From Acidobacteriota bacterium (GTDB lineage Bacteria; Acidobacteriota; Terriglobia; Terriglobales; Acidobacteriaceae), in the NCBI GenBank assembly GCA_021781075.1, contig JAJXXN010000203.1, forward strand, positions 1-12,751: a stretch of 12,751 bases of DNA, read 5' to 3'. The notes beneath the pieces were generated by a model. That model made no database searches and was not told the DNA's origin. It worked only from the letters and a program-made list of their open reading frames with translations. This document shows, one piece after another, positions 6,208 through 12,751 of this stretch. The position numbers were made by a program, and so were the translations under genes. Positions within the stretch are counted from its first letter, which is position 1, and each line of letters opens with the position of its first letter.

Positions 6208-7129
6208 TGGTTTCACACCTCGCATTGTTGGTTTTGGCACTGCCGGTTTCACCTGCAAACTCACTCAACCGTCTTTCAATCTTGCGCGCGCTGCGCGTGT
6301 CAAACCCGCCCAGCAGCGCCTCCGTCCCATCCTTCGGGCCGCCCTTGCGCCAGCCTTTCAACGTTGCCCGCGCCACCGTGGCCACGCGCACGCTCTTCGC
6401 CCCCGCGCGCAGCAACACCGTCGCAGCCGCCCGCGCCGTGGCACCGGTCGTCATCACGTCGTCTATCAGCAAACAATCACGCCCGCGCAAACTCTCCGGC
6501 TCACCAACCTGGAAGGCCTCTTTAAGATTGAGCCTGCGCTGCCGCGGCGTCAGACCGGATTGCGGCGCCGTCTGCTTGTGCCGGATCAGCGTTTTGCTCG
6601 CCAGCGTCATTTGCCACTCGGGATGTTTTTTGCGCAGCTCGCTCAATGCCGCGCCGGCCAGCAGCCTTGCCTGGTTGAATCCACGCTGCCGCTCCCTCCG
6701 GGCATGAAGCGGTACCGGCACCACCAGCATCTCCGCGGGCGCATTCTGCATCAACCGCTCAATCGCGCGTGCCAAAAAACCGCCCAGCGGTCGCGCCATC
6801 ACCCGTGCGTTGTCAAACTTGAGCACATGGACCGCCTCGCGCATTTGCGCCTCAAAGATTCCGTACGCAGCCGCCTGCACAAAGGGCGGCGCCGCCATGC
6901 GGCAGGCACGGCAAAGCCGTGAGGCCAGGGATGCCGGCGCGGGCAGGTGGTCGCCGCAGCAGGCACAATAAAATTCCGTGAATTCAGGGGATTCGGCGAG
7001 CGCGGGGAACTGGGTCCAGCAGAAATCGCAGACCGGAATGGTGGAGAAACGCGCTAAGGGGTCGCCGCAAAGGAGGCAGGCATCTGGTGTGAGGGCGCAG
7101 GAAAGTACATCCAGCGGACTTCGCAGCAC
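6194..7129 (-). CDS. comF: ComF family protein (phosphoribosyltransferase-like, DNA-uptake related)
   Basis: ComF proteins combine an N-terminal zinc-finger region with a type I phosphoribosyltransferase domain. They are needed for natural transformation in some bacteria, where they act in the cytoplasm with DNA-uptake and single-strand DNA processing proteins. Here four CxxC-like pairs are visible: C18/C21, C34/C37, C55/C58 and C73/C76. VPVPLHARRERQRGFNQA is at 137-154 and the PRPP-binding loop LLIDDVMTTGAT at 220-231. At 311 residues it is longer than the usual 200-250. The extra is a basic C-terminal tail of about 50 residues after the last PRTase strand. No ATG is available near the front; the GTG at 7129 gives a start just before the first Cys pair but lacks a clear Shine-Dalgarno. 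It is coupled to the HNH gene downstream. Confidence 0.92.
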   Translation of the reverse strand: MLRSPLDVLSCALTPDACLLCGDPLARFSTIPVCDFCWTQFPALAESPEFTEFYCACCGDHLPAPASLASRLCRACRMAAPPFVQAAAYGIFEAQMREAVHVLKFDNARVMARPLGGFLARAIERLMQNAPAEMLVVPVPLHARRERQRGFNQARLLAGAALSELRKKHPEWQMTLASKTLIRHKQTAPQSGLTPRQRRLNLKEAFQVGEPESLRGRDCLLIDDVMTTGATARAAATVLLRAGAKSVRVATVARATLKGWRKGGPKDGTEALLGGFDTRSARKIERRLSEFAGETGSAKTNNARCETNVAR

Positions 7130-7392
7130 ACGCGCAACAGCGCGCCAAGCTGCTGTCTCCGAGGCTACCGGGTTCGCGTATAGCTGTACCGTGCCACGAC
7201 TGCTGAAGACGCACCTCGCAGTTCAGGCGGGCGGACATGCACCCCGCCATGCTTCCACTATAGCGCAGACGGGGGCGGCTTGCCATTCCTCTTGGCAATG
7301 GCAGGGTGCGGCTCATCAATTCAATTGCAGTTTGGACTTGGAGGGCAAAGCCGTTTCCGGGGTTCTGCCGCAAACGACACCGCTCCGCACAA
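7130..7392. other. Intergenic gap between comF and tRNA-Pro
   Basis: No coding frame is convincing here. On the minus strand a TATAGT box (plus 7257-7262) has TGGCAA 17 bp upstream and could be a weak comF promoter, leaving a leader of about 120 nt. A small inverted repeat, TGCCATT (7281-7287) with AATGGCA (7297-7303), overlaps the -35 position. Nothing else stands out. Confidence 0.3.
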
Positions 7393-7469
7393 TGGTCGGG
7401 GAGAGAGGATTCGAACCTCCGACCCCCTGCTCCCGAAGCAGGTGCTCTACCAGGCTGAGCCACTCCCCG
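7393..7469 (-). tRNA. tRNA-Pro (anticodon CGG)
   Basis: The minus strand folds into a complete cloverleaf. The acceptor stem CGGGGAG pairs with CTCCCCG. The D arm is GCTC/GAGC. The anticodon arm is CCTGC-TTCGGGA-GCAGG with anticodon CGG reading the proline codon CCG. The variable loop is short, and the T arm is GGAGG-TTCGAAT-CCTCT. Discriminator A is followed by an encoded CCA (plus 7393-7395). The gene is single, not part of a tRNA cluster. It shows no adjacent integrase or duplicated 3' end in this window. Confidence 0.97.
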
Positions 7470-7613
7470 ATCCTGTTTTTGGTTGGACGCTTCCGCCGAT
7501 AGCCCTGCCTGGAAACACGGGGCAGCAGAGTGCGCTCCACACAGTGTATCAGAATTTTCTGTACAACGCGGAGCCGCGCCGCACGTCGTACCATGGGTGT
7601 GAGGTGTGCCTCC

Positions 7614-8537
7614 ATGTCAATACTGGACAACCTGCACGTGCTCGATGGCGGCTTTGCCTCGGAGCTTGAATACCTCGGCTGCAAGATCAGCGGCCCGCTC
7701 TGGTCGGCACATGTCCTTGAAGACGAACCCGAAAAAGTCGTTGCGGTGCATCGCGCCTATCTTGAGGCCGGCGCCGACCTTATTCTCACCGCCAGCTATC
7801 AGGCCTCGCGCATGGGCTATGTGGAGTACGGGCTCACGCCCGGAGAAGCGGACCGCGCGCTGCTCAAGGCTGTCGAGCTGGCACGCCAGGCCATTGAGGA
7901 GTGGCGCATCACCAGCGGAGAAACCCGCCGCGTGCTGGTAGCCGCCTCGCTCGGCCCTTTTGGCGCAGCGTTGCACAACGGCGCCGAGTACCACGGCAAC
8001 TATGGCAGACCCTTCGCTGAAATTCTCAACTTCCACCGCGAGCGCATTGAAGTGCTCGCCGCCGCGGAGGAGGAATGGCGCCCCGACCTGCTGGCCTTTG
8101 AGACCCTGCCCTCGCTTGAAGAGGCCGAGGCCATCGCGCAGGCACTTGCGGAATTTCCAGGATTGAAGTGCTGGTTCAGCTTCACCTGCCGCAACGGCAT
8201 CGAGGTCGCGCACGGCGAACGTCTCAGTGACTGCACCAGCCTGGCAGCGGAGCTTCCCCAGTGCATCGCCGTCGGCGTCAACTGCACGCATCCGTCGCAC
8301 ATCGAGAGCCTTATCGGCGAAATCAAATCCGCCACCTCAAAGCCCGTGGTCGTCTACCCCAACTCCGGCGAAGGCTGGGACGCGGAGAAGCGCGTGTGGA
8401 CCGGCGCGGGCGATGCGGCGGGTTTCGGCGAGAGCGCGCGGCGCTGGTTCAACGCCGGCGCGCAGATTGTCGGTGGCTGCTGCCGGACTCGGCCCGAACA
8501 CATCGCCAAAATCGCTGCGTCGGCGAGCGCCCAATAA
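7614..8537 (+). CDS. mmuM: Homocysteine S-methyltransferase
   Basis: This cytoplasmic zinc enzyme transfers a methyl group, typically from S-methylmethionine (or S-adenosylmethionine), to homocysteine, giving methionine. The 307-residue product matches the length of E. coli MmuM (310). Conserved blocks are VLDGGFASELE near the N-terminus, ADLILTASYQASR, FETLPSLEEAEAIA and VVVYPNSGEGWD. The zinc ligands are C224 in GVNC and C289-C290 in GGCCRTRPEHI. The start ATG 7614 has GAGGTG seven bases upstream; an earlier ATG-like frame to 7530 adds only a low-quality basic stretch. No permease gene (mmuP) lies beside it. It ends one base from the convergent acyl-CoA dehydrogenase gene. Confidence 0.94.
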   Translation: MSILDNLHVLDGGFASELEYLGCKISGPLWSAHVLEDEPEKVVAVHRAYLEAGADLILTASYQASRMGYVEYGLTPGEADRALLKAVELARQAIEEWRITSGETRRVLVAASLGPFGAALHNGAEYHGNYGRPFAEILNFHRERIEVLAAAEEEWRPDLLAFETLPSLEEAEAIAQALAEFPGLKCWFSFTCRNGIEVAHGERLSDCTSLAAELPQCIAVGVNCTHPSHIESLIGEIKSATSKPVVVYPNSGEGWDAEKRVWTGAGDAAGFGESARRWFNAGAQIVGGCCRTRPEHIAKIAASASAQ

Positions 8538-8538
8538 A

Positions 8539-9714
8539 TTAATCCTTGCCCAGCTTCAGCAGCAGACGCGCAATCGTCGCCAACTGCATGTTCGATGTGC
8601 CTTCGTAGATTTTTCCGATCTTCGAGTCGCGGAAGAGTTTTTCGACCGGGTATTCGCGGACGAAGCCGTTGCCGCCGAAGATTTCAACCGCGAGGCTGGC
8701 CACGCGCTCGGCGACCTGGGAGACGAAGTACTTGCACATTGCGGCCTCGCGGACGAAGTTTGCCCCGGCGTCCTTCAAGCGCGCGGCGTTGTAGACCATG
8801 AGCTTGGCGGCTTCGATTTCCGTGGCCATTTCGGCGAGTGTGAACTGCACGGCCTGGAACCCGGCGATGGGGCGGCCGAATTGCTTGCGCTCCTCGGCGT
8901 AGCGCGCGGCGTGGTTCCAAGCGCCTTCGGCGAGGCCGAGCAGTTGCGCGCCGATGCCGATGCGGCCCTCGTTCAATGTTTCGATGGCGATTTTGTAGCC
9001 CTTGCCCTCTTCGCCGAGGAGGTTTGCGGCCGGCACGTCGCAATTATCGAGGACGAGCTCGCAGGTGCTTGAGGAGCGAATGCCGAGCTTGTCCTCCTTG
9101 CGGCCGACACTGAAGCCGGGAGCGGAGCGCTCGACGAGGAAGGCGCTGATGCCCTTGTAGCCTTTTGCGGGGTCGCTGGTGGCGAAGACGATGTAGAGGC
9201 CGGCCTCCTTGGCATTCGATATCCAGAGCTTGCGGCCGTTCAGCCGGTAGCCAGTGGCGGTTTTTTCATAGCGCGTCTCGAGGGCAAAGGCGTCGGAGCC
9301 GGAGTTGGCCTCGCTCAAAGCGTAGCTGCACACGGTTTCCGTGGCCAGTTTTGGGAACCACTGCTTGTGCTGCGCGGGCGAGCCCCAGCGCTTGATGGCG
9401 TTGATGCAGAGGGTATTCTGCACATCGACCAGCACGCCCACGCCCGGCTCTACGGTCGAAATCGCCTCCACGGCAAGGATGGCGTCAAAAAAACTGCCAC
9501 CGGCGCCGCCATGCTCGTCGGGAATTTCAATGCCCATCAACCCCATGGCAAAGAGTTTTGCGACCAACCCGTCGGCGTAATGCGCCTCCTCGTCCATTTT
9601 GCGGACGTGCGGGCCAATCTCATCCTCGGCAAACTTCCTGATGGTGGAATAAAAAAGCTGTTCTTCTTCACTGAGCTGGGTCAAAGCCTGTGGCGCGGAA
9701 TGAGTCTGTGACAA
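8539..9714 (-). CDS. Acyl-CoA dehydrogenase (short/branched-chain type)
   Basis: An FAD enzyme that introduces the alpha-beta double bond in acyl-CoA during fatty-acid or branched amino-acid breakdown, passing electrons to electron-transfer flavoprotein. The 391 residues cover the full family fold: the N-terminal helical domain, the central beta domain with CSYALSEANSGSDAF and KLWISNAKEAGLYIVFA, and the C-terminal helical domain. The catalytic base is Glu371 in YEGTSNMQ, the position used by short-chain and butyryl-type enzymes. Near the C-terminus, FGGNGFVREYPVEKLFRD is classic. The start is a TTG at 9714 with GGGGGA eight bases upstream; there is no ATG nearby. Chain-length preference cannot be read from the sequence. 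The TAA stop lies one base from the stop of mmuM. Confidence 0.95.
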   Translation of the reverse strand: MSQTHSAPQALTQLSEEEQLFYSTIRKFAEDEIGPHVRKMDEEAHYADGLVAKLFAMGLMGIEIPDEHGGAGGSFFDAILAVEAISTVEPGVGVLVDVQNTLCINAIKRWGSPAQHKQWFPKLATETVCSYALSEANSGSDAFALETRYEKTATGYRLNGRKLWISNAKEAGLYIVFATSDPAKGYKGISAFLVERSAPGFSVGRKEDKLGIRSSSTCELVLDNCDVPAANLLGEEGKGYKIAIETLNEGRIGIGAQLLGLAEGAWNHAARYAEERKQFGRPIAGFQAVQFTLAEMATEIEAAKLMVYNAARLKDAGANFVREAAMCKYFVSQVAERVASLAVEIFGGNGFVREYPVEKLFRDSKIGKIYEGTSNMQLATIARLLLKLGKD

Positions 9715-9723
9715 GATGAAAAT

Positions 9724-9737
9724 CCCCCGTGCGGGAG
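9724..9737 (-). promoter_or_regulatory. Small hairpin enclosing the acyl-CoA dehydrogenase ribosome-binding site
   Basis: On the minus strand CTCCC-GCAC-GGGGG can form a 5-bp stem (one G-T pair) followed by ATTTT. The 3' arm contains GGGGGA, the ribosome-binding site for the TTG start at 9714. It could equally be a weak terminator for the upstream M23 gene. The stem is short, so both readings are tentative. Confidence 0.3.
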
Positions 9738-9776
9738 TTTAACAGATTGCGCCCAGGGCTTGCTGACAATGGCTGA

Positions 9777-10667
9777 TTACGGGGCATTTGCGTGGACGGG
9801 AAGGGTGAGGCTGAGCAATTTGCCAGGGTCGATGTACGCGTCCTGATAGCGCACCGCCCAGTGGAGATGCGGGCCGGTGACGCGGCCGGTTGCGCCGGAG
9901 AGGCCGAGCAGCTGGCCCGTCTTCACTTGCTCGCCGGCGTGAACGGAAAATTTGGAGAGGTGCATGTAGAGTGTGTACAGCCCGAGGCCGTGGTCGATGA
10001 TGACACAGTTGCCCTCGTAGTAAAGATGACCGGCCAGAATCACTGTTCCCGCATTGGCGGCGTGGACGGGGGTGCCGCTTTTGGCGCGGAAATCCATGCC
10101 CTTGTGGATGGTGGAAATCTGTTGCGATGGGTCGGCTGTGCTTTTGTCAATGCGCCGCGTGCCGAAGCTGTCGGTTGGCTGTGAGTGGACGGGCGGGCGA
10201 AAATCGCCGTTCCATGCGGGCTCATCGCCGATGCGCGCGTTGGCCTCGGCAAAAAGTTTTGCCTTCAGAGCGCGCTCCTCCTCAATCCTTTTTTGCGCTT
10301 CCGGCGGTGGTGCCACAAACTTTGGCGCCACGGTGATGGTTGCGGTGCGGTAATTGGCGGGGATGAGCGGAATTTGCTCAGTCAATTCGCGGCTGCCACC
10401 CGCGGCAAGTCGCAGTGTGAGCGCAAGCTTCACAGGCGCAACCGGCGCCTCCACGTCAATGCCCGCCAGCGCGTACCAGTGATGATTCGCCGCGCGGAAA
10501 AACCGCACCGGCACTCCGTTCAAAGTGCCGTCGATGGCCGCGCAATCGCTGGATGCAATCTCAAGCAGCACGGGCGAGCCGGGCTCAAGTTGCGGGGGCG
10601 TCAACTTGACCGTTTGCGCGGCGAGAAGCGCGGGAAGAACCATTGCCATGGAGAGAATTCGGCGCAT
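9777..10667 (-). CDS. Secreted M23 family metallopeptidase (LytM/peptidoglycan hydrolase type)
   Basis: M23 peptidases are zinc enzymes that cut peptide cross-links in peptidoglycan. The 296-residue product has a signal peptide (MRRILSMAMVLPALLAA before QTV), then a beta-rich N-terminal region (about 20-115). A charged helical linker with EAQKRIEEERALKAKLFAEA follows, then the LytM domain (about 165-285). Zinc ligands are present: H188 and D192 in HKGMD, and H269 in HLHW (H267 is the partner catalytic His). It is therefore likely active, unlike EnvC/NlpD-type degenerate domains. The ATG at 10667 gives the best signal peptide. A GTG at 10688, two bases after the DUF58 stop, would add seven residues and allow translational coupling. 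It lies downstream of moxR and the DUF58 gene, implying envelope remodelling. Confidence 0.93.
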   Translation of the reverse strand: MRRILSMAMVLPALLAAQTVKLTPPQLEPGSPVLLEIASSDCAAIDGTLNGVPVRFFRAANHHWYALAGIDVEAPVAPVKLALTLRLAAGGSRELTEQIPLIPANYRTATITVAPKFVAPPPEAQKRIEEERALKAKLFAEANARIGDEPAWNGDFRPPVHSQPTDSFGTRRIDKSTADPSQQISTIHKGMDFRAKSGTPVHAANAGTVILAGHLYYEGNCVIIDHGLGLYTLYMHLSKFSVHAGEQVKTGQLLGLSGATGRVTGPHLHWAVRYQDAYIDPGKLLSLTLPVHANAP

Positions 10668-10690
10668 GAGGTCAGGATAATGCCGCACGG

Positions 10691-12172
10691 CTAAATGAGG
10701 GACCGTTCTTTGATTTCGAGGTACTGGTTGAGTACCGCCGCGGTGAGCGCGTCCGGGTTCAAATCCATGGTGCGGGCGCCATGCTCGTTGAGTTGGGCAA
10801 GGAGGCGTTCGCGTCGGGAGGCCATCTCCTGCGCCGCCGCCGCGCGGAAGAACTGTTCCACGCTGGCGGGACGGGCATTGGCAATGCGCTCCACCTCGGG
10901 CTGCGCGATGGTGATGAACAGAAGCAAGTGCCGCTTGAGCAACTGCATGGCGCCGTCAATCACCTCGGGCCGCATTGCGGTCTCGGCCAGGTCAGTGACC
11001 CACAAGACCATGCCGCGGCGTGGCTGCAGGCGGTTGAGCGTGGCCGTGGCGCGGAGGTGGTCGGCCTCGCCCGGCTCGGCGCGCAACTGGGCCAGGGATT
11101 CGATGATTTGGCGCAGATGCGCGGCGCCGCGCGCGGGCAGAATCCGCTGCTGAATGCCCTCCCCATAAGCAAGCAAACCCACACGGTCTGCGGAGAAGAG
11201 CGCGAGTTGCGCGAGGGCCACCGCGGCGGAGGCTGCGTGGTCGAGTTTGGTGTGCAGCGTGGAGGCATCGTGCGCGCGATAGGGGGTTGCCGGTTTCCTC
11301 GTCGCCGCCGCTGCCGCCGCCACTTCCAGCTCGTTCAGGCCCTCCGGCTGCGCCACGCCCATGGCCACGCGCGAGCGCATGAGGCGGCCGCAGTCGAGCA
11401 CAATCCACACCGCCTGGCTGCGCTCGGCCTGGTACTGGCGCGTGATCAATTCGCCGCGCCGCGCCGTTGCCGTCCAGCAGAGGTCGCGCAGGTCATCGCC
11501 GGGGCGGTATTCGCGCAGGCTCTCAAACTCACGGCCCTGCCCACGCTGTTGGGCCTGCCGCAATTGCAATTCAATCTGCCGGCTGCGCGCAAGATAAATC
11601 CGCTGCCCCTCGCCGCCCCTCAGCACCGGATACACGCGCACCGTCTGCCTCAAATCGGCCTGCGCCCAGCGGTCCACAAGGCTGATGGTGGAACGGTAGC
11701 GAAGAAAAAGATTACCCACATGCCAGTCGCCGCGCTCATTGGGCGTGAAGGCGTAGCGCACCTTCGCGGGAACATGGGGAAAGGCCAACACGCGCAGAGT
11801 CTTCGGGATCGCCACCAGCTCGAGCGGCAAATCGTCCATCATGCGGCAATCGAGTATTCTGTTGCCGCTTTGCGTTATGCCCAGCTCAACCTCGGTTGTG
11901 CCATCCAGTGCCGGGGCGTTTGACCACCGGCGCGTTGCCGTGATGCGCTCAGGCTTCGGCAATCCTGCCGCGTCAAACGCGGCAATCAGCAGAATCAGCG
12001 CTTCCCACGCCAAAAACCCATAGCTCACCTGCGGATAAAAATAGCCCGGATAGAGCCAGAGAAAACCGGCCAGGAGCAGCCAGATTGCGCGCGGGGTCAG
12101 GCCGTAGGCAAACTTTCTGCGCCGTGCCGCGGTCGCGCCCACAGCTTCAGGTTGGAGCGAGGGGAGCGTCAT
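10691..12172 (-). CDS. DUF58 domain protein (MoxR-associated, vWA-like)
   Basis: DUF58 proteins are membrane-anchored partners of MoxR ATPases, with a domain resembling von Willebrand A; their exact role is unknown. The 493 residues start with two membrane segments (about 29-44 and 52-70). A beta-rich domain follows, then the family signature FESLREYRPGDDLRD (216-230) with CWTATARRGELITRQY. The vWA-like part follows: VWIVLDCGRLM around D260, so the metal site is the reduced DxGRxM form rather than a full DxSxS, as is usual for DUF58. Late segments include MVLWVTDLAETAM and LLLFITIAQPEVE. At 493 residues it is longer than the shortest family members. It begins three bases after the moxR stop. 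Confidence 0.94.
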   Translation of the reverse strand: MTLPSLQPEAVGATAARRRKFAYGLTPRAIWLLLAGFLWLYPGYFYPQVSYGFLAWEALILLIAAFDAAGLPKPERITATRRWSNAPALDGTTEVELGITQSGNRILDCRMMDDLPLELVAIPKTLRVLAFPHVPAKVRYAFTPNERGDWHVGNLFLRYRSTISLVDRWAQADLRQTVRVYPVLRGGEGQRIYLARSRQIELQLRQAQQRGQGREFESLREYRPGDDLRDLCWTATARRGELITRQYQAERSQAVWIVLDCGRLMRSRVAMGVAQPEGLNELEVAAAAAATRKPATPYRAHDASTLHTKLDHAASAAVALAQLALFSADRVGLLAYGEGIQQRILPARGAAHLRQIIESLAQLRAEPGEADHLRATATLNRLQPRRGMVLWVTDLAETAMRPEVIDGAMQLLKRHLLLFITIAQPEVERIANARPASVEQFFRAAAAQEMASRRERLLAQLNEHGARTMDLNPDALTAAVLNQYLEIKERSLI

Positions 12173-12175
12173 AAC

Positions 12176-12751
12176 TCAGGCTCTTGGCACGGCCACGGCG
12201 GCAATCACATCGGCAAGGACGCGGTCCGCGTCAAAGCCCTCGAGCTCGGCCTCGGGCTTGAGCAACACGCGATGCCGCAGCACGGGCATGAAGGCGCGCT
12301 TCACATCGTCGGGGACCAGGTAATCGCGCTCTTCAAAGGCCGCGACCGCCTGCGCGACGCGCATCACGCTGATGGCGGCACGCGGGCTGGCGCCGAGCGA
12401 GAGCGTAGGCCACTCGCGCGTGCGGCGGACCAGGGCCAGGATATATTGATACAACTCGGGCTCGATGCGGATCCGCCGCACCTCCTCGCGCGCCGCATCG
12501 AGCAGCGCCGCCGGGAGCGTGGCGATTTGCACATCATCGAGCAGGCCCGCGCCCGAGCCGGCGTGGTGCCGCTCCAGGATTTTTTGCTCATCCTCCGCAC
12601 CCGGGTAAGGCACACGGATCTTCAGCAGGAAGCGGTCCAACTGCGCCTCGGGCAGAGGGTAGGTTCCCTCGAAGTCAATTGGGTTCTCGGTTGCGAACAC
12701 GGTGAACCATTTTGGCAGCGCGCGTCGCTGGCCATCGCTCGTCACCTGCCG
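12176..12751 (-). CDS. MoxR family AAA+ ATPase (partial, N-terminus beyond window)
   Basis: MoxR ATPases act as chaperones, often working with DUF58/vWA proteins encoded next to them. Only the C-terminal 191 residues are in the window. They begin just before VTSDGQRRALPKWFTVFATENP, which carries the sensor-1 Asn in ATENP. FEGTYPLPEAQLDRFLLK (arginine-finger region) follows. The lid domain has SLGASPRAAISVMRVAQAVAAFEERDYLVPDDVKRAF, including the sensor-2-like GASPRA. Walker A and B lie off the right edge. The frame is open to the window end, so the apparent GTG at 12745 is an internal Val. The TGA stop is three bases before the DUF58 start. Confidence 0.96.
   Translation of the reverse strand, partial: RQVTSDGQRRALPKWFTVFATENPIDFEGTYPLPEAQLDRFLLKIRVPYPGAEDEQKILERHHAGSGAGLLDDVQIATLPAALLDAAREEVRRIRIEPELYQYILALVRRTREWPTLSLGASPRAAISVMRVAQAVAAFEERDYLVPDDVKRAFMPVLRHRVLLKPEAELEGFDADRVLADVIAAVAVPRA

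Noticed and set aside
7393..7469. tRNA-Pro as an integration site of a genomic island
   Set aside because: No integrase and no repeat of the tRNA 3' end was noticed in the window; the flanking genes are housekeeping in character.
10781..11923. Plus-strand frame of 380 codons opposite the DUF58 gene
   Set aside because: A shadow of the GC-rich coding strand; the DUF58 signature is on the other strand and the antisense product is low-complexity.

Overview
This GC-rich window reads like ordinary chromosome from a Gram-negative soil-type bacterium, most likely a member of Acidobacteriota. The basis is the gene content (SecD/YajC, secreted S9 dipeptidyl peptidase, MoxR/DUF58 operon), the composition, and a 'CATCCT...AGGATG' intergenic palindrome of a type I associate with that phylum. 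The phylum is an inference from memory, not a computed placement. Most genes lie on the minus strand. There are no phage genes, transposases or CRISPR arrays.

Layout. (1) 1-1579, minus: yajC followed by secD (its C-terminus is off the left edge), part of the auxiliary Sec translocase operon. (2) 1811-2701, minus: an uncharacterised secreted protein with LolA-like character. It is divergent from (3) 2942-5116, plus: a complete secreted prolyl-oligopeptidase-family (S9, DPP5-like) peptidase. The spacer between them holds a REP-like palindrome. (4) 5104-5591: a short cassette carrying a broken four-helix-bundle (23S rRNA intervening-sequence protein, S23/IVP-type) gene. It is bracketed by arrays of a 7-bp unit in inverted orientation. 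(5) 5590-7129, minus: comF and an HNH endonuclease gene that overlaps its end. (6) 7393-7469, minus: tRNA-Pro(CGG) with encoded CCA. (7) 7614-8537, plus: homocysteine S-methyltransferase, tail to tail with (8) 8539-9714, minus: acyl-CoA dehydrogenase. (9) 9777-12751, minus: MoxR AAA+ ATPase (N-terminus off the right edge), DUF58 protein and a secreted M23 metallopeptidase, spaced 2-3 nt apart if the M23 GTG start is used.

How they fit together. SecD/YajC supports export of the several signal-peptide proteins seen here (S9 peptidase, LolA-like protein, M23 peptidase). The MoxR-DUF58-M23 group looks like an envelope-maintenance operon in which an ATPase chaperone and its DUF58 partner are coupled to a murein hydrolase. 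The metabolic genes (methionine synthesis from homocysteine; acyl-CoA oxidation) appear to be unlinked neighbours.

The most unusual structure is the heptamer-bracketed S23 cassette at 5104-5591. It sits exactly between two convergent genes, and the stop codons of both neighbours lie in or at the edge of its repeat arrays. The S23 gene has an in-frame TGA and no usable start in frame, so this copy is probably dead. The architecture suggests a small mobile or recombining element that merits a comparative search.
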